Positions 7,243 to 13,952 are shown, numbered from the stretch's first letter. The stretch is DNA of 18,495 nt from Symbiodinium natans (GCA_905221605.1 CAJNDS010002407.1:422501-440995), one strand, 5' to 3'. A program made the numbers and translations. The notes: generated by a model not told the origin, from the sequence alone.

Positions 7243-7300
7243 CTCTTCTCCCATACTCGGTAGCCCCGTGGTACTCTTTTGCCCTTGTTTCGGGTTCATG

Positions 7301-7343
7301 GTTCCCTTATAAAGTAACCAACCCAAAAAGGGTACCCTTACTA
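7301..7343 (+). repeat. Dispersed repeat B, copy 1
   Basis: TTCCCTTATAAA, about ten bases, then AAAAAGGGTACCCTT. The same pattern is at 15130-15168. The rest of 7243-7483, downstream of the MBL stop, shows only small imperfect stem-loops. Confidence 0.55.
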
Positions 7344-7483
7344 GACTATGGTATGGATATTGTGCTTCCAAGTATAGCAGTATAGCCCCGGAGGCGACTC
7401 TTGACTCCTAAAAGAGCCTACCCAGCCCAGAGGCTGAGTCCAGTCGCTCCGTCCGCGTGACGGTAGCATGCATTGACAGCCTG

Positions 7484-7571
7484 GGTTTAGGGTTTATTGT
7501 ATAGGGTTTAGGGTTTAGGGTTTAGGGTTTAGGGTTTAGGGTTTAGGGTTTAGGGTTTAGGGTTAGGGTTT
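7484..7571 (+). repeat. TTTAGGG tract
   Basis: About 10 units. Bases 7572-7700 hold no recognised feature. Confidence 0.95.
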
Positions 7572-7707
7572 GGACCCAGAAAACGGGCCTGATCTGCGAA
7601 GGTAGATGCCCTTTGCCAGGGGCAGGCTTGAACATATTTTGTTTAAAATGTGTATTGCCCTGACTCCCCTATGTAATCCTGATAAAGCCACCAAAATTTA
7701 GTTTCAG

Positions 7708-7812
7708 AGGGCGTCCAAACCTGCACCAGTTGAGGGCTGGTGCTTCGCAGATTCGCTTGCAAGCCACAAAGTGCTGCGCCAGTGTACAGGGAAACAGGAG
7801 GCACGGATCAGG
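7708..7812 (+). CDS. Exon-like island 22
   Basis: It follows TTTCAG, is exactly 35 codons in phase 0, and ends at AGG|GTTTAGGG, where the telomere-type tract supplies the donor. It reads RASKPAPVEGWCFADSLASH then KVLRQCTGKQEARIR. Unrecognised. Confidence 0.6.
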
Positions 7813-7882
7813 GTTTAGGGTTTAGGGGGTTAGGGTTTAGGGTTTAGGGTTTAGGGTTTAGGGTTTAGGGTTTAGGGTTTAG
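7813..7882 (+). repeat. TTTAGGG tract, candidate complete intron
   Basis: It occupies exactly the gap between islands 22 and 23: AGG|GT at its left, TTTAG at its right, with one extra G inside. Confidence 0.95.
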
Positions 7883-7919
7883 GGATCAGTGTGCAGATGG
7901 AAGAGGTTCTAGAAGGTTT
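7883..7919 (+). CDS. Exon-like island 23
   Basis: It starts directly after TTTAG and ends at a canonical GTAAGC donor. It reads ISVQMEEVLEG. The preceding intron would be the pure tract 7813-7882. Confidence 0.5.
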
Positions 7920-7974
7920 GTAAGCATACTATTGAGCTTGCTGGCCTTGTAAGTTCACAAAATCCCCACCCGAC

Positions 7975-8000
7975 TAAACCCTAAACCCTAAACCCTAAAC
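7975..8000 (-). repeat. CCCTAAA tract, short
   Basis: Three to four units. Confidence 0.9.
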
Positions 8001-8030
8001 GCTGACTCCCAAATTCTTTGCGAGGTTCAG

Positions 8031-8127
8031 GGCTACGATGATGAAGCTGAACGCCTATGCCGCCGAAGTGCAGTACTGGTGCCATTCGGACAAAGACTAC
8101 ATTGCGTCCGGGGCCCAAGACAAAAGG
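8031..8127 (+). CDS. Exon-like island 24
   Basis: It follows GAGGTTCAG and ends at AGG|GTTTAGGG. It reads ATMMKLNAYAAEVQYWCHSD then KDYIASGAQDKR, 32 full codons. One of the most protein-like islands. Confidence 0.6.
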
Positions 8128-8187
8128 GTTTAGGGTTCAGGGTTTAGGGTTTAGGTTTAGGGTTTTTTTAAGTTTAAGGTTTAGGTT
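8128..8187 (+). repeat. TTTAGGG tract, degenerate
   Basis: A few units broken by a T-run. Confidence 0.85.
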
Positions 8188-8191
8188 CTAG

Positions 8192-8228
8192 CACTGGAAA
8201 ACCTCTACTCGAAGCTGCTGGCCCCATA
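8192..8228 (+). CDS. Exon-like island 25
   Basis: It follows GGTTCTAG and reads LENLYSKLLAP before TAA. A GC donor at 8221 is possible. Short. Confidence 0.4.
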
Positions 8229-8303
8229 AAATCCTACCCCATCAGCTGGTCTTTAGACCCTTCAAAGCCCTGTAAACTGGGAACCCAATACATGGAGGTT
8301 CAG

Positions 8304-8415
8304 GGTACTTAGTAACCCAACTATAGCTGTACTTAGAACCCACTTATCAGCCCGTTAACGGCCCTAATTGGATATAATTGGGATTTAAGTACAGATAAAT
8401 TGGTTAATAAGTATC
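8304..8415. mobile_element. 112-bp foldback element
   Basis: 8304-8341 and 8380-8415 are imperfect ~36-base inverted repeats (core CTGTACTTA with TAAGTACAG). GAACCCAATA occurs on both sides (8281-8290 and 8418-8427). AT-rich, no ORF. Confidence 0.65.
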
Positions 8416-8518
8416 ATGAACCCAATAGGCCCTACCAGCCGTGGGCAGTTTGGGGTTTTAGGGCTCAGGGGTTTCCTGAGCTTATAGGCGCCAAACCCTA
8501 AACCTTGATCCTGGCTTA

Positions 8519-8706
8519 GGGTTTAGGGTTTAGGGTTTAGGGTTTAGGGTTTAGGGTTTAGGGTTTAGGGTTTAGGGTTTAGGGTTTAGGGTTTAGGGTT
8601 TAGGGTTAGGTTTAGGGTTTAGGGTTTAGGGTTTAGGGTTTAGGGTTTAGGGTTTAGGGTTTAGGGTTTAGGGTTTAGGGTTTAGGGTTTAGGGTTTAGG
8701 GTTTAG
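8519..8706 (+). repeat. Longest TTTAGGG tract
   Basis: About 27 units with a single shortened unit; the right edge TTTAG abuts island 26. Confidence 0.95.
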
Positions 8707-8735
8707 GTGGCTCACTTGTAAGGCTTGTCGGGAGG
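8707..8735 (+). CDS. Exon-like island 26
   Basis: It starts at the end of the longest uninterrupted-type TTTAGGG tract and ends at a GTATGG donor. It reads WLTCKACRE. Very short, but both edges are clean. Confidence 0.4.
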
Positions 8736-8747
8736 GTATGGTTTCTT

Positions 8748-8770
8748 GGGTTTAGGTTTAGGGTTTAGGG
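8748..8770 (+). repeat. TTTAGGG tract, short
   Basis: Two to three units inside the gap between islands 26 and 27. Confidence 0.8.
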
Positions 8771-8776
8771 GGCAAG

Positions 8777-8857
8777 GAATTGGGGGCTCGTAGTTGCAGT
8801 GCCAAGACAACTGACACACACTCACACACACACTCACAACCCGCTGTTCGCGGCTTG
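8777..8857 (+). CDS. Exon-like island 27
   Basis: It follows GGCAAG, is exactly 27 codons, and ends at TTG|GTATGG. It reads ELGARSCSAKTTDTHSHTHS then QPAVRGL. A CA-rich microsatellite (8813-8838) encodes the THSHTHS run. Confidence 0.45.
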
Positions 8858-8900
8858 GTATGGTTTAGGGGTCAGGGTTGGGGCTTAGGGACTATGGCAG

Positions 8901-9013
8901 ATTGAGGATCCATATACGTCACATCTCAGGCGGGTGTTCACGTGCAAGTTGCTCTCATGGCAGGTCTTCACAGGCATTTCGCACACAGAGTTCGGGCTGG
9001 ATCCTAAACTAGG
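8901..9013 (+). CDS. Exon-like island 28
   Basis: It follows CTATGGCAG and ends at CTAGG|GTTTAGGG. It reads IEDPYTSHLRRVFTCKLLSW then QVFTGISHTEFGLDPKL. The residue mix suggests a folded domain; unrecognised. Confidence 0.6.
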
Positions 9014-9141
9014 GTTTAGGGTTTAGGGTTTAGGTTTAGGGTTTAGAATTAGGGTTTAGGGTTTAGGGTTTAGGGTTTAGGGTTTAGGGTTTAGGGTTTA
9101 GGGTTTAGGGTTTAGGGTTTAGGGTTTAGGGTTTAGGGTTT
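9014..9141 (+). repeat. TTTAGGG tract
   Basis: About 18 units, a few imperfect. Bases 9142-9245 show no gene. Confidence 0.95.
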
Positions 9142-9245
9142 ACGGAGAACCGGAGAACCTTAAACCCGACCCTCTGACCCCCTGGTTCTGAGTAGGGAGT
9201 GACGGAATATAGGGTTATGCATATGGTTCTTTAGGTGATTGTAGA

Positions 9246-9298
9246 GGGTTTAGGGTTTAGGGTTTAGGGTTTAGGGTTTAGGGTTTAGGGTTTAGGGT
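9246..9298 (+). repeat. TTTAGGG tract
   Basis: Seven to eight units. Confidence 0.95.
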
Positions 9299-9340
9299 AC
9301 CTCATTCCCTCTACGAAGAACCAGCCAGTCTAAACCCCAA
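9299..9340 (+). CDS. Exon-like island 29 (frame uncertain)
   Basis: It lies after a TTTAGGG tract. Two frames are plausible (YLIPSTKNQP and VPHSLYEEPASL). A GTCTAA donor is near 9329. Confidence 0.25.
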
Positions 9341-9356
9341 ACCCCGAAACCCTAAG

Positions 9357-9444
9357 TCCTCCGCGAGAGGTTCACGCACAACAACCTGAACGTGGACAAC
9401 GCCTACTTCTGGCGGGACGAGGCTCCCTCAGCCCAAGCGAAAGG
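9357..9444 (+). CDS. Exon-like island 30
   Basis: It follows CCCTAAG, a variant repeat unit supplying AG, and ends at AAAGG|GTTAGGG. It reads LRERFTHNNLNVDNAYFWRD then EAPSAQAK. Strongly coding-like; unrecognised. Confidence 0.6.
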
Positions 9445-9850
9445 GTTAGGGTTTTAGGGTTTTGGGGTTTTAGGGTTTTAGGGTTTTAGGGTTTTTAGGG
9501 TTTTTAGGGTTTTTAGGGTTTTAGGGTTAGGGTTTTAGGGTTTTAGGGTTTTATTTTAGGGTTTTATTTTAGGGTTTTATTTTAGGGTTTTAGGGTTTTA
9601 GGGTTTTAGGGTTTTGGGGTTTTGGGGTTTTAGGGTTTTAGGGTTTTAGGGTTTTAGGGTTTTTAGGGTTTTTAGGGTTTTGGGGTTTTAGGGTTTTGGG
9701 GTTTTGGGGTTTTAGGGTTTTAGGGTTTTAGGGATTTTAGGGTTTTTAGGGTTTTTAGGGTTTTAGGGTTTTAGGGTTTAGGGTCTGGGGTTTAGGGTTT
9801 AGGATTTGGTGTTTAGGGTTTTGGCTAAGGGTTTAGGGTTTAGGGTTTTC
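9445..9850 (+). repeat. TTTTAGGG (8-mer) tract, longest array
   Basis: Units have an extra T, with TTTTGGGG and TTTTTAGGG variants; the right end grades into TTTAGGG. Confidence 0.95.
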
Positions 9851-9889
9851 AAGCCCGAAAGCCTCAACGGCTTAGGGGTTAGTTTTCAG

Positions 9890-9994
9890 GGTCTATGGGG
9901 AGAATCTGTGGCTGCTACAAAGCCTAAACTCCCACTTCCCAACTCCCCACAATGGCTATTTGCTTGTGAAGCGTTTATCAAACGCCATCAAACG
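9890..9994 (+). CDS. Exon-like island 31
   Basis: It has a TTTTCAG acceptor and a possible GC donor (GCCTAAACCC). It reads VYGENLWLLQSLNSHFPTPH then NGYLLVKRLSNAIKR. A 64-aa ORF in another frame (9806-10000) overlaps; I prefer the frame given here for its composition. Confidence 0.55.
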
Positions 9995-10119
9995 GCCTAA
10001 ACCCTAAACCCCAAACCCCTAAGCCCTTAAGCCCCTAAACCCTAAACTCTAAACCCTACACCCTAAACCCTAAACCCTAAACCCTAAACCCTAAACCCTA
10101 AACCCTAAACCCTAAACCC
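9995..10119 (-). repeat. CCCTAAA tract
   Basis: About 16 units, the first few degenerate. Confidence 0.95.
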
Positions 10120-10129
10120 CCCAAGCCAG

Positions 10130-10220
10130 GCTGGCAACTTGGACCTGGGTGTCTTCGACTGGGGCAGTATGGGCTCCAAGAGTTTGGGCTTCAAGACGCT
10201 GGGCTTCAGAGAGAGCAGCC
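10130..10220 (+). CDS. Exon-like island 32
   Basis: It follows CAAGCCAG. It reads AGNLDLGVFDWGSMGSKSLG then FKTLGFRESS, with a GC donor likely near 10221. The last ~20 bases are repeated at 10418-10440. Confidence 0.55.
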
Positions 10221-10229
10221 GCCTTCTTT

Positions 10230-10292
10230 TTAGGGTTTAGGGTTTAGGGTTCAGGGTTTAGGGTTTAGGGTTTAGGGTTTAGGGTTTAGGGT
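10230..10292 (+). repeat. TTTAGGG tract
   Basis: About nine units, one TTCAGGG. Confidence 0.95.
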
Positions 10293-10304
10293 TATCTTGT
10301 AAAG

Positions 10305-10410
10305 CACTCGGGTTTGGGGTTGCTTAGGGCTTAGGGTGGCTTCGGGTTGCTTAGGTTGTTTTGTAAGGGTTGCTTAGGCTTGTTTGGGGTTGTTTAGGGT
10401 GTCAGGTTGT
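10305..10410 (+). repeat. Degenerate GGGTTGCTTA-type repeat
   Basis: GGTTGCTTAGG and GTTGTTT units recur, apparently derived from the telomeric unit. Confidence 0.6.
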
Positions 10411-10462
10411 GGGTCCTGAGAGCAGCCGCCTGTTGTTTTGCTGCTCCCCAAATGCGTAGCAG

Positions 10463-10537
10463 AAGGGTCCCGGTTTCAAAGGTTGGGATTCCAGGCGTCT
10501 GGTAGGTGACCCAGCATCACGAGCTGCAGGTGACCCG
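10463..10537 (+). CDS. Exon-like island 33
   Basis: It follows GCGTAGCAG, is exactly 25 codons, and ends at CCG|GTATGG. It reads KGPGFKGWDSRRLVGDPASR then AAGDP. Confidence 0.55.
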
Positions 10538-10540
10538 GTA

Positions 10541-10674
10541 TGGGTTTGGGGTTTAAGGTTTAGGGGGGTTTAGGGTTTAGGGTTTAGGGGTTAGGGGTTT
10601 AGGGGTTTAGGGGTTTAGGGTTTAGGCTTTAGGCTTTAGGCTTTATGCTTTAGGGCCTAGGGCTTAGGGTTTAG
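10541..10674 (+). repeat. TTTAGGG/TTTAGGGG/CTTTAGG mixed tract
   Basis: It changes unit type along its length and ends TTTAG directly at island 34. Confidence 0.9.
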
Positions 10675-10893
10675 TACGTTTGCAAAGCGTTTGAGAAAGC
10701 GTCCGCACGTGTCGCGCCTTTGGGGTGCGCCATCCTTGTAACTGTCGTCACTTTTGGAGGTCCTCGTTGCTTTCGCGCATGGAAAGTGCTGACAGAGACG
10801 AGAATTAGGCACTTTAGGTGCCCCCGTCCTCGCACAGCCCTAAACCCTCCATCCCCTACGCGAAACAACGTCAACCCGAGCGTGGCTCACTGA
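10675..10893 (+). CDS. Exon-like island 34, 72 codons to TGA
   Basis: It starts directly after TTTAG and stays open for 72 codons to a TGA. It reads YVCKAFEKASARVAPLGCAI, a short hydrophobic patch (LVTVVTFGG), then a basic region FRAWKVLTETRIRHFR. It could be a terminal exon, or it may splice earlier (GTAACT near 10738). The antisense 67-aa ORF is probably a shadow. Confidence 0.5.
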   Translation, partial: YVCKAFEKASARVAPLGCAILVTVVTFGGPRCFRAWKVLTETRIRHFRCPRPRTALNPPSPTRNNVNPSVAH

Positions 10894-10934
10894 TGCTAAG
10901 GATGTGGTGGTGGCCAGGGCCTCAGCTGAGTCAG
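10881..10934 (+). CDS. Exon-like island 35
   Basis: It follows CAACCCGAG and ends at GAGTCAG|GTTTGG. It reads WLTDAKDVVVARASAES. It overlaps the tail of the preceding call in another frame, so one of the two ends earlier than drawn. Confidence 0.5.
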
Positions 10935-10939
10935 GTTTG

Positions 10940-11028
10940 GTGTTTAGGGTTTAGGGTTTAGGGCAAAGGGGCTGTCGGGTTGAGGGTTGTAGGGTCATAG
11001 GGCTATGGGGCTACAGGGCTGTAGGGTC
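10940..11028 (+). repeat. TTTAGGG then GGGCTGTAGGG-like tract
   Basis: Short clean start, then irregular G-rich units. Confidence 0.7.
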
Positions 11029-11030
11029 AG

Positions 11031-11082
11031 AGTCCTGAAGGTGCAGGAGCTTCTATGGCTGGACTCTGATTTCTGGGTCTTG
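11031..11082 (+). CDS. Exon-like island 36
   Basis: It follows AGGGTCAG and ends at TTG|GTGAGC, a canonical donor. It reads VLKVQELLWLDSDFWVL, amphipathic. Confidence 0.55.
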
Positions 11083-11105
11083 GTGAGCCCTCGACCCCTT
11101 TGAAA

Positions 11106-11206
11106 AACCCTAAACCCTAAACCCTAAGCCCTGAGCCCTGAGCCCTGAGCCCTGAGCCCTAAGCCCTAAGCCCTGAGCCCTAAGCCCTAAGCCCTAAGCC
11201 CTAACC
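11106..11206 (-). repeat. CCCTAAA/CCCTGAG/CCCTAAG tract
   Basis: Dominated by G-containing variants, each of which offers an AG on the + strand. Confidence 0.9.
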
Positions 11207-11216
11207 CTTCCCAAAG

Positions 11217-11290
11217 AGGCCTTGGATTCAAGAATTCTGGGGCTTCAAGGGCTTTAGTGGCTTTGGGGTGTCTTGGGCTTTTCGCCCTTA
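11217..11290 (+). CDS. Exon-like island 37 (frame uncertain)
   Basis: It follows CAAAGAG. Two frames are open: WIQEFWGFKGFSGFGVSWAF and LGFKNSGASRALVALGCLGL. Confidence 0.3.
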
Positions 11291-11298
11291 ACGCTCGA

Positions 11299-11333
11299 GG
11301 GTTTAGGGTTGAGGTTTAGGGTTTAGGGTTTAG
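11299..11333 (+). repeat. TTTAGGG tract, short
   Basis: Four to five units. Confidence 0.85.
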
Positions 11334-11397
11334 GGATAGGGTGGGTTTGGGGCTTAAAACCCGTAAACCATTCAACCCCAAGCACCCTGACCGACAG

Positions 11398-11481
11398 CAA
11401 GCGCCAGGCTTTACTGCCAGGAGTTCGATGAGATGTCCCCAAACATGGACAAGTGCCCCTGCCTTTCAGGGTTCAAGCTGC
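11398..11481 (+). CDS. Exon-like island 38, Cys-rich
   Basis: It follows GACCGACAG and reads ARLYCQEFDEMSPNMDKCPC then LSGFKL. A GTGGTC donor is at 11482. The Cys spacing is suggestive but no zinc-binding family is recognised. Confidence 0.5.
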
Positions 11482-11566
11482 GTGGTCTAGGGAACCCCTC
11501 AAACCTCAAAATCCTAAACCCTGAAACCCTAAGACCCCAAAGCCCTAAGACCCTAAACTGCAGCAG

Positions 11567-11666
11567 GTACCTCGACTGCTGCGTTGAGACGCTGGAGGAG
11601 TACGGCGGCCCTCGACTGGACAAGGAGGCCCCTCGAAAGCTCCGAAGGAGCTCGGGGCGTTCCTGA
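11567..11666 (+). CDS. Exon-like island 39, ends in TGA
   Basis: It follows CTGCAGCAG and reads YLDCCVETLEEYGGPRLDKE then APRKLRRSSGRS and a stop. It may be the 3' end of a gene. Confidence 0.5.
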
Positions 11667-11681
11667 AACTAGCCCTTTTAG

Positions 11682-11755
11682 GGTGCGTGTTTAGGGTTGA
11701 GGGTTTAGGATTTAGGGAATTTAGGGTTTAGGATTTAGGGTTAGGGGTTTTAGGG
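11682..11755 (+). repeat. TTTAGGG tract, degenerate
   Basis: Units such as ATTTAGGG and TTGAGGG. Confidence 0.8.
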
Positions 11756-11773
11756 CTGGCTTCGGACCCCTAG

Positions 11774-11852
11774 GTCCGAACAACACAAAAAAGCTCCACC
11801 ACCAAAAGCAGCCCTTCAGCCTACCAAGGTGTTCTTGAGGCATTCTATCAAG
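11774..11852 (+). CDS. Exon-like island 40
   Basis: It follows CCCCTAG and reads SEQHKKAPPPKAALQPTKVF then LRHSIK. It ends where the first GGGACCC element begins. Confidence 0.5.
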
Positions 11853-11966
11853 AAACTAAGGGAGGGACCCTTATGAGTAACCTTAGGGGTACTGTATAGG
11901 GGGGCACTTAGGTATCTGGGATTAAGGGTCCCTGCTAGGGGCCCTCCTTTAGATCCCTTAATTTAG
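11849..11966 (+). mobile_element. GGGACCC foldback element, copy 1 (putative introner)
   Basis: Its left end is CAAGAAACTAAGGGAGGGACCC-like; its right end mirrors it as GGGCCCTCCTTTAGATCCC. The element fills the whole gap between the exon-like islands at 11774-11852 and 11967-12032, and its terminal TTTAG is the acceptor. It is related to copies at 12261 and 14699. Confidence 0.6.
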
Positions 11967-12032
11967 GTCCCCGGTCTGCCCTTCTCCCCTGCCTCGGGAA
12001 TCTGCCAAAGTTATAGTCGGGCGAATCTGAGA
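11967..12032 (+). CDS. Exon-like island 41
   Basis: It starts right after the element's TTTAG and is exactly 22 codons, VPGLPFSPASGICQSYSRAN then LR. It ends at a GT before a T-run and CCCTAAA tract. A second frame (SPVCPSPLPRESAKVIVGR) is also open. Confidence 0.45.
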
Positions 12033-12041
12033 GTTTTTTTC

Positions 12042-12134
12042 TAAACCCTAAACCCTAAACCCTAAACCCTAAACCCTAAACCCTAAACCCTAAACCCTAA
12101 ACCCTAAACCCTAAACCCTAAACCCTAAACCCTT
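12042..12134 (-). repeat. CCCTAAA tract
   Basis: About 13 perfect units. Confidence 0.95.
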
Positions 12135-12150
12135 AACTGTCTTTGTTTAG

Positions 12151-12264
12151 GACCGAGAGCCTGGTCTGCCAGGTCCTGCGGATGCAATTCATTCTCACGG
12201 CTTTGTCGCAAATGTTCGGTTTGGTGGCTGCGGTCGGACAGATCTACAAGATGCTTGGCTCAAG
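12151..12264 (+). CDS. Exon-like island 42, hydrophobic
   Basis: It follows CTTTGTTTAG. It reads TESLVCQVLRMQFILTALSQ then MFGLVAAVGQIYKMLGS, possibly a membrane-associated or packed helix. The second GGGACCC element starts at its end. Confidence 0.6.
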
Positions 12265-12425
12265 GGACTAAAGGTGGGACCCTTACAGGGGACCTGAGGG
12301 GTTATTTAGGGGTTCTTTAGGGGCTACTTAAGGTACATAGGGCCTACATAAGGTATATATGGGGGTTATATAGGGGAATAAGATGAAGGGTCTCTTCTCG
12401 GGGTCCCTCCTTATACCCCTTAATT
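12261..12425 (+). mobile_element. GGGACCC foldback element, copy 2
   Basis: It opens CAAGGGACTAAAGGTGGGACC and closes with an inverted match GGGGTCCCTCCTTATACCCC. The interior is AT-richer, with TTTAGGGG-like and TATATA stretches. It begins directly at an exon-like end. Confidence 0.6.
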
Positions 12426-12447
12426 GGCTGAATCGTTCATGCCTAAG

Positions 12448-12525
12448 CCCGGCTTGAGGTCTTTTAGGGCTGTGAAACCCAAACACGTCCATTCCTTTGT
12501 CATAGTGGGGGAACATTTTGTATTT
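12448..12525 (+). CDS. Exon-like island 43
   Basis: It follows GCCTAAG, is exactly 26 codons and ends at a canonical GTAAGG donor. It reads PGLRSFRAVKPKHVHSFVIV then GEHFVF. Its last third overlaps a repeat shared with 2005-2067. Confidence 0.45.
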
Positions 12526-12555
12526 GTAAGGTACTTAAACTCAATAAGGAGTAGA
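12495..12555 (+). repeat. Dispersed repeat A, copy 2
   Basis: It matches 2005-2067 and overlaps the end of island 43 and its GTAAGG donor. Confidence 0.7.
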
Positions 12556-12599
12556 ACTTAAAATTTTTAATGCACCGTAAACCCTAAACCATGAACCAG

Positions 12600-12675
12600 A
12601 TTCACGTTGGTCCGAGGATGTGTCCCAAGAAGGAGTGGCCCAGCATCAAGGCCTGCGACAGGTTGAGGGCTTCAG
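12600..12675 (+). CDS. Exon-like island 44
   Basis: It lies between GAACCAG and TCAG|GTACAC. It reads IHVGPRMCPKKEWPSIKACD then RLRAS. Clear coding composition; unrecognised. Confidence 0.6.
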
Positions 12676-12739
12676 GTACACACACCCCAAGCCCCGAGCC
12701 CCAAGCGCAAAACACACCGGCCCAATTGCAAGGGCCATC

Positions 12740-12796
12740 CTAAACCCTAAACCCTAAACCCTAAACCCTAAACCCTAAACCCTAAACCCTAAACCC
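12740..12796 (-). repeat. CCCTAAA tract
   Basis: About eight units. Confidence 0.95.
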
Positions 12797-12797
12797 A

Positions 12798-12890
12798 ATG
12801 GTCACCATGTTTTGTGTGCATGCCGCAAGCCCGCAACTCTACTTCGATGAGCCTGCTTCCCCAGATCCCTCAAATCACTTCACATCTTAA
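12798..12890 (+). CDS. Small ORF or exon, 30 aa
   Basis: An ATG follows a CCCTAAA tract. It reads MVTMFCVHAASPQLYFDEPA then SPDPSNHFTS and TAA. An exon starting after CGCAAG (near 12828) is equally possible. Confidence 0.4.
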   Translation: MVTMFCVHAASPQLYFDEPASPDPSNHFTS

Positions 12891-13095
12891 CCTTATAAGT
12901 GCCTGCGATCAGGCCCTGCGAAAAGGGTAGATCCTCCCTAAACCCTAAACCCCGAGCCTCGAAACCTAGCACCCCTAAACCCTAAACCCTAAAGCCCATA
13001 TCCGATACCCTATCCTCGAAACCTAGCACCCCAACCCTAAACCCTAAAACCAATATCCTATATACCCTAAACCCTAAACCCTAAACCCTATAAGC
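12891..13095 (-). repeat. Degenerate CCCTAAA region with a 60-bp internal duplication
   Basis: CCTCGAAACCTAGCACCCC occurs twice (near 12956 and 13014), each followed by CCCTAAA units and an ATATCC-type spacer. Confidence 0.7.
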
Positions 13096-13107
13096 CCTTG
13101 AGAGTAG

Positions 13108-13185
13108 GACCGCTACGACAAGCGTGTTGGTGAGAACATCCACGGCAAGAGCACGCTGCGACTCTATCTTCAGGCAGAGTTTCTA
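13108..13185 (+). CDS. Exon-like island 45
   Basis: It follows GAGAGTAG, is exactly 26 codons, and ends at TTCTA|GTTTAGGG. It reads DRYDKRVGENIHGKSTLRLY then LQAEFL. One of the best candidates; unrecognised. Confidence 0.6.
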
Positions 13186-13335
13186 GTTTAGGGTTGTTAT
13201 GTTTAGGGTTTAGGGTTTAGGGTTTAGGGTTTAGGGTTTAGGGTTTAGGGTTTAGGGTTTAGGGTTTAGGGTTTAGGGTTTAGGGTTTAGGGTTTAGGGT
13301 GTAGGGTTTAAGGTTTAAGGTTTAGGGTTTAGGTC
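13186..13335 (+). repeat. TTTAGGG tract
   Basis: About 18 units plus degenerate edges. A further degenerate stretch continues to 13440. Confidence 0.95.
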
Positions 13336-13448
13336 TTGAAGGCTTAGGGCTGTTGAGTTTCAGGGTTTAGGGGAGGCTTTTGAGGTTAGGGTTTGGGTCT
13401 TAGGATTTAGGACTTCTAGGGTTCAGGATCCAGAGCTTTTGGGGTTAG

Positions 13449-13568
13449 AGTTCTTTGGGACTAGAAGAGGGTTTGGGGTGGCTCATCCGATATTGGAATT
13501 CTGACTGGCAGCAGGAGGAAAAGAGCCGGAACAAAACAAGAAACAACCTAGATTTCCAATTTTCAGCC
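13449..13568 (+). CDS. Exon-like island 46
   Basis: It follows GGGTTAG. It is open for 40 codons: SSLGLEEGLGWLIRYWNSDW then QQEEKSRNKTRNNLDFQF. A GC donor at 13566 is possible. A 78-aa antisense ORF covers the same bases and is judged a shadow. Confidence 0.5.
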
Positions 13569-13600
13569 TGAGACCTAAACCTTAAACCTTGCGTCCAAAG

Positions 13601-13661
13601 CCCGGCGGATCCAGGAGGCCAAAACTCAAGCTGACGCGATGCAGCTGCAGCTAAAGCTGAC
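13601..13661 (+). CDS. Exon-like island 47, coiled-coil-like
   Basis: It follows TCCAAAG and ends at a GTAGCC donor. It reads RRIQEAKTQADAMQLQLKL, with heptad-like hydrophobic spacing and many Gln/Ala. Confidence 0.5.
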
Positions 13662-13697
13662 GTAGCCATTGCTACTGTCACTTGATAGTATAGGCAG

Positions 13698-13858
13698 CCG
13701 ACCCCGATTCAACTTAGAATCCTCTGGCGTCCTGGCGTGCAGGGGGTCCCCCTGTCATGTGAATTTCGGATGGATTCTTGGCAGACAGACCACCACTCGT
13801 GGCGCCGTAGCGCCATACGTCAGACGCCCGTTGCGCCTTTCGGGGCTGACCTCCATTT
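13698..13858 (+). CDS. Exon-like island 48
   Basis: It follows ATAGGCAG. It reads PTPIQLRILWRPGVQGVPLS then CEFRMDSWQTDHHSWRRSAI and onward. The frame remains open to 14141, but the next islands fit better in other frames with their own splice signals. Confidence 0.5.
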
Positions 13859-13860
13859 AG

Positions 13861-13925
13861 TCACCTCGCTTCGGCCTCGGCCTGTTCCCCGACTGGATGG
13901 AGAGCCACAGTTTCCACATGCTGGG
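13861..13925 (+). CDS. Exon-like island 49
   Basis: It starts after CCATTTAG and ends near GTTGAGG. It reads SPRFGLGLFPDWMESHSFHM. It conflicts in frame with readthrough of the preceding island. Confidence 0.45.
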
Positions 13926-13952
13926 GTTGAGGTTCTCGGCTTGACCTGCCAG

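Noticed and set aside
6652-7371. Minus-strand and alternate-frame ORFs over the MBL gene
   Set aside because: They are shadows of the clearly conserved metallo-beta-lactamase-fold frame.
13445-13681. Minus-strand 78-codon ORF
   Set aside because: It overlaps two better-supported + strand islands; GC-rich composition makes antisense shadows common.
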